Below are positions 35,565 to 43,883 of a stretch of DNA of 64,000 nucleotides, one piece after another (positions within the stretch are counted from its first letter, which is position 1; the number at the start of each line of letters is the position of its first letter). The stretch lies in assembly GCA_963782255.1 (NCBI GenBank), contig CAWAIS010000002.1, positions 1,488,001 through 1,552,000 on the forward strand. Direction: 5' to 3'. Both the position numbers and the translations under genes were made by a program. The notes beneath the pieces are model-generated. The model was not told the origin of the DNA. It saw only the letters and a program-made list of their open reading frames with translations, and did no database searches. Source of the stretch: Roseiarcus sp963782255 (lineage in GTDB: Bacteria > Pseudomonadota > Alphaproteobacteria > Rhizobiales > Beijerinckiaceae).

Positions 35565-36464
35565 TCAATACGCAGGCAGGATGCGCACGCGTCGGGTCCG
35601 TCCGTCGGGGCCGGCCTCCTCCACCGTCTTCCCCTGATTCAAGCCGTAGCTTGCGGCATGCTGGCCGTCCTCGTCATGAATGCCCGAAGTCTCGCGGCTG
35701 ATCGACGCGGCCTTAGCGCTGAGTTTCGTATCGACGCCGTTGACGTCGAGTTCGTCCGGAGCCGCGGCGCCTGTTTGCGAGGGATCGGCAGCGCCTACGT
35801 TCGCCTTCGGGTCCTGAAGCGGCCGTGACATGCGCTCCGCGGCCTCGACGGAAACCAGGACGCCGCGCGAATGGCGCCCGTATTTCGCCTCCGCCGGGGC
35901 GAGCGCCTCGGCCCAGCTTTGTCCCGGGGCGCGGCAGGAGCAGGCCGGCGTGTACGATTGTTCAAATTTATGCGCGTTCGGCAGCCGGGAGTACGGTTCG
36001 CCAAACGACGACACGGCCTCATCAATCGTGCCGCCAAACGGAAACGAATAGAGGGCCACGTCCGCGTTGGGACAAAGCGACCTGCAGACCTGTTCGAGGG
36101 TGTCGGAGCGGCTGCCTGGGCCGAAATAGGACACGGGAAAGAAAGCGCCGTCGCACGTCCGCACGCAGACCGTGTAATTCGCCCTTCGTTCGGGCTCTCG
36201 TCGCAGCGACAGCTTAAGGGTCCATCTCTCGCGCCGCCTCGCGGGTCTGACAGCGGGGACGAAGAAAGGGAAAGCGCTCGGGCTCACAGCCGGCGCGCCG
36301 CCGCATCGAGCGCATCCGCCGCTCTGCGCCAGCACCTCGCCGCCTGCGAGGGCGAGGGCGAGAAAAACAAAGCCCAGCGCCGCGATCGCCCAAGGCCGCA
36401 GGCGTCCCGCCTCGGCGGAAAGGCCCCGAACGCAAACTGACCTGAGCCGGCGAACGACAACCAT
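35565..36464 (-). CDS. DUF2865 domain protein, exported
   Basis: 299 residues. A hydrophobic segment near 27-45 (A-I-A-A-L-G-F-V-F-L-A-L-A-L-A) acts as signal peptide or anchor. The conserved DUF2865 core covers about residues 95-195: Y-T-V-C-V-R-T-C-D-G-A-F-F-P-V-S-Y, C-R-S-L-C-P-N-A-D-V-A-L-Y and A-C-S-C-R, with six conserved Cys likely in disulfides. The tail carries T-V-E-E-A-G-P-D-G-R-T-R-R-V-R. The family is widespread in rhizobia and methylotrophs, with unknown cell-envelope function. A shorter start is possible. Monocistronic. Confidence 0.85.
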   Translation of the reverse strand: MVVVRRLRSVCVRGLSAEAGRLRPWAIAALGFVFLALALAGGEVLAQSGGCARCGGAPAVSPSAFPFFVPAVRPARRRERWTLKLSLRREPERRANYTVCVRTCDGAFFPVSYFGPGSRSDTLEQVCRSLCPNADVALYSFPFGGTIDEAVSSFGEPYSRLPNAHKFEQSYTPACSCRAPGQSWAEALAPAEAKYGRHSRGVLVSVEAAERMSRPLQDPKANVGAADPSQTGAAAPDELDVNGVDTKLSAKAASISRETSGIHDEDGQHAASYGLNQGKTVEEAGPDGRTRRVRILPAY

Positions 36465-36682
36465 TGGGGTCCTCGCAAGACGTAGCTCTATTGCCTGGCG
36501 TTCGTTTCACGCGGATGTTCTGGCGGCCCCCGCGAGTTCGGGCGGATGGAGCCGCGAAACAACCATGGTCTCCATATGCGGCGACATGATGCGGCGACCT
36601 CGACTTTTTCGGGCTTCCGCCCGTCGGATTCTCGACTTGCCTCTCCGCGAGCCGGGACAGCCGGCGCCCCGTCAATTGGGCG

Positions 36683-37183
36683 TCACGCCCCGTCGAGCCA
36701 GGTCAGGAGCGCTTCCAAGAACGGCGCCTCGACATGCAGGCTGAAGCCCGCATTCGTTCGGACGAGGAGGCAGAGGAGGCCCGCGAAGCGCACCGCCGCG
36801 GAGGACGAACTGGCGGCAAGGTCGGCAGAGGTCCCTTGCGCGAGCGCAAGCGCCGCGTCCGACCCCGAAACCTCGACCGCGGCCCAGCCGTCGTCGACGC
36901 TCGTCGCGCACCAGCCGTCGCGCCACCCGTCCGCCGCGCGTAGCGGCGCGGCCGTGACGATGAGCGCGCGGTCGCGCGCGATGCATAGCGCGTGCGCGCC
37001 CTCGGGCGCAAGTGCGTAGAGGCCGAGCAGGGGCGCGCCGGGCGCCAGCGCCGCGATCGCCGCTTCGAGGTCGCCGGAGACGAGCGTCTGTCCGAGGGGT
37101 CCAAGCGCGCGCGCCGTGAGCCTCGGCCGGTCGATGAGCGATCCTTCCACTTGCCGCGCGGGCGCCCAGTTCATCTCACGCAT
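36683..37183 (-). CDS. soxG: Sarcosine oxidase gamma subunit
   Basis: Small subunit of heterotetrameric sarcosine oxidase. 167 residues from the ATG at 37183, 8 bases inside the end of soxA; an ATG at 37174 is the other option. The sequence is alpha/beta and weakly conserved, as usual for SoxG (L-T-A-R-A-L-G-P-L-G-Q at the start, L-L-V-R-T-N-A-G-F-S-L near the end). Identification relies mainly on position directly after soxA in the order D-A-G. Confidence 0.75.
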   Translation of the reverse strand: MREMNWAPARQVEGSLIDRPRLTARALGPLGQTLVSGDLEAAIAALAPGAPLLGLYALAPEGAHALCIARDRALIVTAAPLRAADGWRDGWCATSVDDGWAAVEVSGSDAALALAQGTSADLAASSSSAAVRFAGLLCLLVRTNAGFSLHVEAPFLEALLTWLDGA

Positions 37184-40022
37184 GGAGCCGCTTGCCCTCC
37201 GGATCGAGCGCGACGGCGGGCGCGATCGAGGCCCGCCGCTCCGCGCCGAGATGAAAGATCGCAACCCACTCGCCCATGCGTGAGAGGCCGTCCTCGACAA
37301 GCCCGAGCGCCACGGGCCTCTGCAGCGCCGGGCTCATATAGCTCGAGGTCACGTAGCCGAGCGAGCGGCGCGCTTGGCCCGCGCCTTCGACCACATGCGC
37401 GCCGGTCGGCAACGGCGGGTCGCCGCTCGCCACGGCCAGGCCGACGAATTGCTTCCGGCCCTTGTCTTTGGCTGCGGGCGTGAACAGCGACCGCTTGCCG
37501 ATATATTCGTCCTTGCGCTGGTCGCGCGGACTCGTGACCCCGAGATCGTGCGGCATCGTCGTTCCATCGGTGTCCTTGCCGACGATGACGTAACCCTTCT
37601 CCGCCCGCAGGATCATCAGCCCCTCGAGGCCGAGCAATCCGCCGCCGAAGGCCGGCAGCTTTTCGATGATGCGGGCGCGCAAGCGCCATGCTTTTCCGGC
37701 CGGAACGGAGAGCTCGTAGGAACGGTCGCCGGTGAAGCTCACGCGGGCCACGCGCATCGGCGCGCCCTCGAACTCAGCCCGGGCGAAGGCCATGTGCGGC
37801 AGGCTCTCCTCGTCGAGCCCGACGCCGAGATCGAGCGCGCTGACGAGGTCGCGCGAGCGGGGGCCGGTGACGGTCAGTGTCGCCCATTGCGCGGTCGCAT
37901 CATGAATGACGACGCGGCGCCGATCGAACCGATCCTGCCGCCAGAGTTCGAGCCGCATCACGACGGCGTCGGCGTGGCCGGACGAACACGAGACGAGAAG
38001 GCGATCGTCTGCGAGGCGCAAGGTCACGCCGTCGTCGAACACGACGCCGGTCTCCGACAGGAGAAAGCCGTAGCGGATCCTGCCCGGCCTTAAGTTTGAC
38101 AGGCGATTGTAGCTGTTGAAATCGGCGAGCCCCGCGGCGTCGGGCCCGATGATCTCGATCTTGCCGAGCGATGACCCGTCGAACAGCGCGACCGCATCTC
38201 TGGCGCGGGCCGCCTCCCGCTGGATGGCGCGCTCGGGATCGTCGGGACCGTACCACGCGGGCCTCAGCCAGCCGCCGTACTCGCGCATCTGCGCGCCGTC
38301 GGCCCGATGCTCGCGCTCAAGCGCCAACCGCTTCAGCGGATTGATGAGCGCGCCGCGCCGCCGTCCGGCAATGACGCCCATGGGCACAGGGACGAAGGGC
38401 GGGCGATAGGTCGTCGTCCCCGTCTCGTCGATGGAGCGGCCGGTCAGCGCGGCCATGGCGGCGAGGCCGTTGACGTTGGACGTCTTGCCCTGATCCGTCG
38501 CCATGCCGAGCGTCGTGTAGCGCTTCAGGTGCTCGACCGAGACGTAGCCCTCGCGGGCCGCGAGCGCGACGTCCTTGAGCGTCACGTCGCTCTGGAAATC
38601 GATCCAACGCCGCCCCGGGGCATCGGGCTTCGGCCATGCGGCGGCGATGCGATACTGGCCGGCGGGCGCATTCGGCGCCGGGTTTGTCCCCCCGCCCGCG
38701 GCATGGCCCTGGCGCAGCGCCTCGTCGAGCGTGAAGGCGCCGTTGGCGGCGCCGGCGATCGTCACGCCTTCGACGGGCGTCGAGGGCACGAGCGCGGCGA
38801 GCGCCGCGTCATAACGCAGCTTGCCGCGCGCCTGCGCGTAGAGGTGAACGGTCGGCGTCCAGCCGCCGGAGAGCAAGAGCGCGTCGGCCGCGCGTATCTC
38901 GCCTCCGACCCGGACGCCCTCGACGCCGGACGCTCCGACCACGCCGTCGATCTCGACGCCGCGCGCCACTCTGAGCCTCGTCGAGGGGATCTCCTGCCGC
39001 GTGTCGAAGATTTCGACCTCGGCGCTCGCCTCGCTCAAAGCCTCGGCGACCGGATAGGCGCTATCGTTGTTCGTCGCCATGGCGACCCGCCTGCCGACGA
39101 CGACCGCAAAGCGACGCAAATAGGCGAGCGCGGCGTCGGCCGACATGACGCCCGGGCGGTCGTTGTCGGGAATTACGAGCGGGCGCTCGATCGCGCCGGC
39201 GGCGACGACGATCCGCTTCGGCCGGATGCGCCACAGCGCGTCGGGACGCGGCCCGCGCCGCTCCCAGGCGGAGACGAGGTTGTGGTCGTAGACGCCGAAC
39301 GCCGTCGTCGACGTCATGACGCGCCCGCCGCTCGCCTCGACCGCGCTCACAACGCTTGCGGCCCATGTCCGCCAGTCGCCGCCTTCGACCGTGCCGCCGC
39401 GATGGATGAGCTGGCCGCCGATTTCGGCGCGGTCGTCGAGGAGGATGACGACGCGGCCCGAGCGGGCGGCGGCCTGCGCAGCGGCGAGGCCCGCGGGGCC
39501 GGCGCCGACCACGAGCACGTCGCAGCGGGCGTTGAACTGGGGATTGTCGGCCGGCGGCCGATTGTCGGGATCGACCCGGCCCAGACCTGCCATCGCCCGG
39601 ATCGTCGGCTCGAAGGTCTCCCAGCGCGGCCAGATGAAGGTCTTGTAGTAGAAGCCCGAGGGCATGAAGGCGGACAGCTTGTCGATGAGCCCCGCGCGAT
39701 CCTCGGCCGCCGTCGGCGCGGCGTTCACCGAGCGCACGGCGATGTCGTTCTCGAGCGCCTGGGTTGTGGCGCGCAGGTTCGGCGTCGTCTTCCCCTCGCG
39801 CGTCACGTCGACGATCGCGTTCGGCTCTTCCGTCCAGGCGCCCCAGACACCGCGCGGCCGGTGATATTTGAAGCTGCGGCCGACGATCCTGACCCCGCCC
39901 GCGAGAAGGGCCGAGGCGATGCTGTCGCCCGCAAGGCCGAGATAGGGCTTGCCGTCGAAGGCGAAGGCGAGCTTTCTGCCGCGATCGACGGCGCCGCCCT
40001 GGGACAGGCGAAATCCGCTCAC
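37176..40022 (-). CDS. soxA: Sarcosine oxidase alpha subunit (or N-methylglutamate dehydrogenase MgdC homologue)
   Basis: 948-residue flavoprotein subunit. The N-terminal 2Fe-2S-like/THF region has F-D-G-K-P-Y-L-G-L-A-G-D-S-I-A-S-A-L-L-A-G. The dinucleotide fold V-V-G-A-G-P-A-G-L-A-A lies near residue 167, and a C-terminal GcvT-like aminomethyl-transferase domain covers about 560-948. It oxidises sarcosine to glycine with transfer of the methyl carbon to tetrahydrofolate. GTG start at 40022 overlaps the soxD stop (GTGA). The same subunit set occurs in methylotrophic N-methylglutamate dehydrogenase, which uses a related alpha subunit; the two cannot be separated here. Confidence 0.9.
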   Translation of the reverse strand: MSGFRLSQGGAVDRGRKLAFAFDGKPYLGLAGDSIASALLAGGVRIVGRSFKYHRPRGVWGAWTEEPNAIVDVTREGKTTPNLRATTQALENDIAVRSVNAAPTAAEDRAGLIDKLSAFMPSGFYYKTFIWPRWETFEPTIRAMAGLGRVDPDNRPPADNPQFNARCDVLVVGAGPAGLAAAQAAARSGRVVILLDDRAEIGGQLIHRGGTVEGGDWRTWAASVVSAVEASGGRVMTSTTAFGVYDHNLVSAWERRGPRPDALWRIRPKRIVVAAGAIERPLVIPDNDRPGVMSADAALAYLRRFAVVVGRRVAMATNNDSAYPVAEALSEASAEVEIFDTRQEIPSTRLRVARGVEIDGVVGASGVEGVRVGGEIRAADALLLSGGWTPTVHLYAQARGKLRYDAALAALVPSTPVEGVTIAGAANGAFTLDEALRQGHAAGGGTNPAPNAPAGQYRIAAAWPKPDAPGRRWIDFQSDVTLKDVALAAREGYVSVEHLKRYTTLGMATDQGKTSNVNGLAAMAALTGRSIDETGTTTYRPPFVPVPMGVIAGRRRGALINPLKRLALEREHRADGAQMREYGGWLRPAWYGPDDPERAIQREAARARDAVALFDGSSLGKIEIIGPDAAGLADFNSYNRLSNLRPGRIRYGFLLSETGVVFDDGVTLRLADDRLLVSCSSGHADAVVMRLELWRQDRFDRRRVVIHDATAQWATLTVTGPRSRDLVSALDLGVGLDEESLPHMAFARAEFEGAPMRVARVSFTGDRSYELSVPAGKAWRLRARIIEKLPAFGGGLLGLEGLMILRAEKGYVIVGKDTDGTTMPHDLGVTSPRDQRKDEYIGKRSLFTPAAKDKGRKQFVGLAVASGDPPLPTGAHVVEGAGQARRSLGYVTSSYMSPALQRPVALGLVEDGLSRMGEWVAIFHLGAERRASIAPAVALDPEGKRLHA

Positions 40023-40279
40023 GACGCCGGCCTCATGGGTTCGCTGGCGATGACCGCATTGGTTGCGGTGTCGCGCGTCATCGCGAACAATTCCATGCAG
40101 GTCGTGTGCAGCCAGATCTCGCGGCTCAAGCCTTTGGGATTGGCGTTGAAATAGAGGTATTCCGCCCAAGCTTCGTCGCCGACCGCCTCCGACGGCTCGG
40201 GCCGCGCCTTGGGCTCCCCGACATAGTGGAATTCGGTCTCGTCGCGCGGACCGCAGAAGGGACAGGGGAAGACTTGCAT
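40019..40279 (-). CDS. soxD: Sarcosine oxidase delta subunit
   Basis: 86-residue zinc-binding subunit: C-P-F-C-G at residues 6-10 and H-T-T-C about residue 57-60 give the expected Cys/His ligands, with the conserved E-T-E-F-H-Y-V-G-E between. Overlaps soxA by 4 bases. In other genomes soxB lies immediately upstream; here the upstream gene is a small unrelated one. Confidence 0.9.
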   Translation of the reverse strand: MQVFPCPFCGPRDETEFHYVGEPKARPEPSEAVGDEAWAEYLYFNANPKGLSREIWLHTTCMELFAMTRDTATNAVIASEPMRPAS

Positions 40280-40348
40280 GCGACGCGTTTAGAGGATTGC
40301 GCGCTTCGATGGAACCGGCGGGGGACGGCCTCTGTCCTCAATCCTCCT

Positions 40349-40573
40349 TCACGGCTCGCCTCGCTCAACGGCATCGACACGGGAGCGGAAGTCGCGATGC
40401 ATATCGAACAAAAGGCGCGCTTCCTCCCGGAAAGCATTCTGGTTGTCATCAACCCGGCGCAGGATAGCCGCCATAATGTCGACGTCAGTCCGCAGCGATT
40501 GCAAATCGCGCCGCATGGCGACGAGGGTGCGGGCGATCCAATTCAGATCGATGTTTTCGGGAATGTCGGTCAT
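40349..40573 (-). CDS. Small coiled-coil hypothetical protein
   Basis: 74 residues, almost entirely a charged amphipathic helix (L-V-A-M-R-R-D-L-Q-S-L-R-T-D-V-D-I-M-A) with heptad-like spacing, so probably a coiled coil. No motif recognised. It sits where soxB would be expected, but its sequence has nothing in common with soxB. Similar helical small proteins are common in rhizobia. Confidence 0.5.
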   Translation of the reverse strand: MTDIPENIDLNWIARTLVAMRRDLQSLRTDVDIMAAILRRVDDNQNAFREEARLLFDMHRDFRSRVDAVERGEP

Positions 40574-40768
40574 TCAGGTCCTACGGCTCCCGCACGGATA
40601 TAGATGGATACAGGCCCCTAGAGAAAGAAGCGCAACGTCAAAATTCTTGGTTTGCACCATTGCGCAGCGATCCAATATTCTCGACGCCGACGGACTGAAC
40701 GGGTAAGCTTAGGAAAATCGGCGAGGCCTTCATAAAGGCGAGGCATTCATAAAACGCAGGAAGCGATC

Positions 40769-41089
40769 ATGCCAAAATTCATGTTCGTCGGGAGCTACAC
40801 GCATGAGGGCTCTAAAGGCTTAGCCAAAGAAGGGGGAACAGCACGCCGCGCGGCGGCGGCGAAAGCGGCCGAGAGCGTGGGCGGCAAACTCGAGGCTCTC
40901 TATTTTGCGTTTGGCGCGGACGACTTTTACGCCGTCTTTGATCTTCCCGACACCGCTGCAGCCGCCGCAATTTCCGTAAAAGCAAGCGGGACCGGCGCGC
41001 TAACGGGAAGGACCATTCCGCTGATCACGCCGGAAGAGATGGACGCCGCACTCAAGAAGACGGTTCAATATCGAGCGCCGGGAACCTGA
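40769..41089 (+). CDS. GYD-domain protein
   Basis: 106-residue dimeric alpha/beta-barrel-type protein. F-M-F-V-G-S-Y-T-H-E-G-S-K-G-L is the usual first strand and helix, followed by G-A-D-D-F-Y-A-V-F-D-L-P-D-T, where the family name motif G-x-D is seen. Family function is unknown. ATG at 40769 with an AGGAAG upstream. Monocistronic. Confidence 0.85.
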   Translation: MPKFMFVGSYTHEGSKGLAKEGGTARRAAAAKAAESVGGKLEALYFAFGADDFYAVFDLPDTAAAAAISVKASGTGALTGRTIPLITPEEMDAALKKTVQYRAPGT

Positions 41090-41201
41090 TCCGTACCGGA
41101 TCATTCGCGCGATCGGTCGGCTGGACGTCGCCAAGCAAGCCGAGCTGTCGTCAATTCCTCGTCGCAGTCATCGCGGCTGCATCGCGTGCCTTGTTCGCGG
41201 A

Positions 41202-41735
41202 TCACCTCGACCATCGCCACGTCATGCTCGAAAACACCCCGTCCTGCCGGATCAGCGCGTGAAAGAGCGCGGCGCCGACATGGAGAAGGATGGTCGCGAA
41301 GAAGAGAAATGCGAGAATCGTGTGGGCGCTGCGCAGGAAGGCATAAAGCTCGTCATTGTGCGGCATAATCTGCGGCAGATGGATCGATCCACCGAGAACG
41401 ATCGGATAGCCGCCAGCCGAAAGCATAGACCAACCGATGAGCGGCATGGCGATCAGCAAGGCATAGAGAAGGTAGTGGGATGCCTTGGCACCGATGGCTT
41501 GCCAAAGCGGCAGATCCGCCGGCAGCGCTGGCGCCCCGCGCCGGAGCCGCACGCCGAGACGGAATATGGCGACGAGCAGGATCGCGATGCCCAAGGGCCG
41601 ATGGATTGCGATGAACGTCAGAAATTTGGGCTTGAGCGTCGAGACCATCCCGATGCCGATAAACAGCATGGCGAGAACCATGGCCGCCATCAACCAATGC
41701 AACGTCCGTTGCAGCGGAGTGAAATATTCCGTCAC
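41202..41735 (-). CDS. Cytochrome b561 (prokaryotic type)
   Basis: 177-residue membrane dihaem cytochrome. It begins Y-F-T-P-L-Q-R-T-L-H-W-L-M with the first haem His; three more hydrophobic helices follow with H-R-P-L-G, A-S-H-Y-L-L-Y and H-V-G-A-A-L-F-H as probable His ligands. GTG start at 41735 overlaps the catalase stop (GTGA), so both are co-translated. The pair catalase-like protein plus cytochrome b561 is a known association and suggests that the cytochrome feeds electrons to the peroxidase. Confidence 0.9.
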   Translation of the reverse strand: MTEYFTPLQRTLHWLMAAMVLAMLFIGIGMVSTLKPKFLTFIAIHRPLGIAILLVAIFRLGVRLRRGAPALPADLPLWQAIGAKASHYLLYALLIAMPLIGWSMLSAGGYPIVLGGSIHLPQIMPHNDELYAFLRSAHTILAFLFFATILLHVGAALFHALIRQDGVFSSMTWRWSR

Positions 41736-42811
41736 TGCGCGGCCCCCGAAGCCTGCGAGGTCCTCGGATAGTCGGCACTCTCAGCGGTACGCAGATCGAA
41801 CGACTTCGCGTAGGCGGCGGAGCGCGCTGCGAGGAGCGGGTCGTCGGAGACCTCGATGCCGACCGGCAGGATGGTCGGGTCATAATTATAGTCCCGGCAT
41901 GGTCCGTCTGCCTCGTCTTGTGCCTGTCGAACGATAAGCGTCCCGATATCGACCTGCTCTCGATCGGCGGGCCACACTTTCGTAGCGTCGTTCGGCGGAT
42001 CGCCCGGCTGCGCCAAAGTCGCGACAAGGCGCCAGGAGAGCGGCCCATGAGCCAGGCGTTGCTTAAGATCTTGCGCAAGAAAATCCGGACCGAGCTTCGC
42101 CAGCGTCGCATGATCGACGATATGCTCCGGCTCGGTGTGCTGCATGGACCAGCGCACAAGCTGACTCTGTCCAGCGGCATTGACGAATCGGAACGCGTTC
42201 AGACTGTTGTACGTCCGGTCAGCCCAGCTGTCTGTCCAGGGCGCCGTCTTTGCCCAATCGGCAAAGGGCTGAGCTTCGGGATGTGTCGCGAAGAAGCGCC
42301 CGGTCGCAGCGGGATTTGGTTTTCCCGTCGCCGGATCAATGTCCTGCGTCAATGTCAATTCATAGAAGGCCTGCGGCGTGGCGACGACGAACATTGGCAT
42401 ATCATTCATGCCGCTTCGCCATTCCTGTCCGTCCGGCGCGACAACACGTATCGCCATGCTGCGAACACGGCCCGTAGCATCTGCTGCATCGGGATCGCCA
42501 ACTGCGATGGCGAACCGGCCGATGACCGGATAACTTCCGGCTGCAAACATTGGCGCCGTCGAAAGCCGCACTCCAGCGCCATTCGCCTCGAACGTGCCGG
42601 TGAAGCAGGTGCCTTTCGAATGATTGCGCCGATGACCGAGCGGGTTGCCGCCGCGATCGCTTAGCGCTGCGACCATACGGGCGGGAGTGAGACGGTGCGG
42701 GCTGAGCCAGCCGCCGGTGTAAGCGAAAACGACCGCCGCGCACAGGACGATCGCGCCGATGGCGGCAAGCCGTCCGAAGATCGCCTGAGGGGTCAACCCT
42801 GAGCGCGGCAT
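41732..42811 (-). CDS. Catalase-like peroxidase (SrpA family), membrane-anchored or exported
   Basis: 359 residues. An N-terminal hydrophobic segment (residues 14-31) directs it to the periplasm. The catalase core begins with N-H-S-K-G-T-C-F-T-G, where the His matches the distal catalytic His in the catalase H-x-K-G motif, and continues with S-M-A-I-R-V and D-M-P-M-F, the usual R-G-F-A-V and N-N-x-P-x-F counterparts. It is shorter than true catalases (about 500), as in SrpA-type peroxidases. Overlaps the downstream cytochrome b561 gene. Confidence 0.85.
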   Translation of the reverse strand: MPRSGLTPQAIFGRLAAIGAIVLCAAVVFAYTGGWLSPHRLTPARMVAALSDRGGNPLGHRRNHSKGTCFTGTFEANGAGVRLSTAPMFAAGSYPVIGRFAIAVGDPDAADATGRVRSMAIRVVAPDGQEWRSGMNDMPMFVVATPQAFYELTLTQDIDPATGKPNPAATGRFFATHPEAQPFADWAKTAPWTDSWADRTYNSLNAFRFVNAAGQSQLVRWSMQHTEPEHIVDHATLAKLGPDFLAQDLKQRLAHGPLSWRLVATLAQPGDPPNDATKVWPADREQVDIGTLIVRQAQDEADGPCRDYNYDPTILPVGIEVSDDPLLAARSAAYAKSFDLRTAESADYPRTSQASGAAQ

Positions 42812-43162
42812 GTCGATTGTCCATCAGGATCTACGCGCCCGAAGGCTGTTCCCAGCAATTAGAGTTTCAAGCAGGGTATTTTGTGGCGGGGTATTTTTGT
42901 CCTTTTGGTTCGCTTCTCGCCTTTGCGGTCTCGGAGCTCGTTGACGGCGGCGATCGCCGGCCGCGGCGCGCTCGGGATGCGGTTGGAACACGGCGTGCTC
43001 GCACCTGTGCCATTTTCTGGAGCGAAGCCGCCCGCGATTCCCGGAACGCCTTCGTAACCCATTGAAAAGTCCCAATTCGGCAAAGGAAATGCAAGGTTTG
43101 GCTTGGAGGAATTGGTCGCAGCGGGTGCAAAAACAACAATGACAATACGGTAATACGCGCCC
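42812..43162. other. 351-base gap with one dispersed repeat copy
   Basis: Between the start of the catalase gene and the end of the DUF465 gene at 43163. No gene is seen; 43053-43096 holds copy 2 of the 44-base repeat. The promoter of the catalase operon should be in the first 100 bases. Confidence 0.5.
43053..43096. repeat. 44-base dispersed repeat, copy 2
   Basis: Identical to 35314-35357 except for two bases, same orientation (CGTAACCCATTGAAAAGTCC to AAATGCAAGG), directly followed by TTTGGCTTGG. Unlike copy 1, it lacks the long inverted repeat and the tandem array. Confidence 0.85.
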
Positions 43163-43384
43163 TCAGGCGATGATGTCGGGCGTCAGCTGGTCCTCAAGCA
43201 TGGTGAGCTTGTCGCGCAGGAGGAGCTTGCGCTTCTTGAGCCTTTGCAGCTGCAGCTGATCGGCCTGGCCGGCATCGCGCAGCGCCTCGATCGCGTCGTC
43301 GAGGTCGCGGTGCTCCTCCCGCAGCCGTTCGATCTGGGCGATGAGCGCGGCGCGTTCCTCCTCAGTGAGCTCTTTGTCAATCAT
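43163..43384 (-). CDS. DUF465 (YdcH-like) small protein
   Basis: 73 residues. A helical hairpin of the DUF465 family: L-R-E-E-H-R-D-L-D-D-A-I-E-A-L in the first helix and the signature L-Q-R-L-K-K-R-K-L-L-L-R-D-K in the second. Function unknown. A second family member on the opposite strand starts 270 bases away (43654). Confidence 0.88.
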   Translation of the reverse strand: MIDKELTEEERAALIAQIERLREEHRDLDDAIEALRDAGQADQLQLQRLKKRKLLLRDKLTMLEDQLTPDIIA

Positions 43385-43653
43385 CCGTCAAACCACGCCT
43401 TCCGCCCCTCGACGCCGCTTTTAAGACAAAGGCGAAGCGACTATGAGCGAGCGCCCCAGAGCGCGCAAGCCGCCGGGCGCCAGGGCCGCCACCTGTCGCA
43501 CGATCGATGGGCCTTTTTCTGACGATGCTCCGAATTCCCCCAAAAATGTTAGGCCCGGCGGTGAGGATTTGATCGAGGTCGCGCTGTTTTGCCGCTTGCA
43601 TGGTGCGTCCGTTGTGTCACAATTTCGTCGTTGGAGCGATAGGAGCGGTTCCC

Positions 43654-43845
43654 ATGTCGATCGATTCGCATCTCAGCGAGCTGGTGCGCCGTCATCAGGC
43701 GATTGAGGAAGCGATACTCGCCGAAGAAAACCATCCGGCTGTGGACGACATCAAGATCCACGAACTCAAGCGGAAGAAACTTCACCTGAAAGACGAGATC
43801 GAGCGGCTGAGGCATCAAGCCGAGGCGACTGCCACCACCCACTGA
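43654..43845 (+). CDS. DUF465 (YdcH-like) small protein
   Basis: 63 residues from the ATG at 43654, which has AGGAG 9 bases upstream; the frame is open further upstream but that part has no ribosome binding site. The signature I-H-E-L-K-R-K-K-L-H-L-K-D-E-I is clear. Divergent paralogue of the gene at 43163. Confidence 0.85.
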   Translation: MSIDSHLSELVRRHQAIEEAILAEENHPAVDDIKIHELKRKKLHLKDEIERLRHQAEATATTH

Positions 43846-43883
43846 ATGCGCGGGTCTCGCCGAGCGCGGCGAGACGAACGCAA

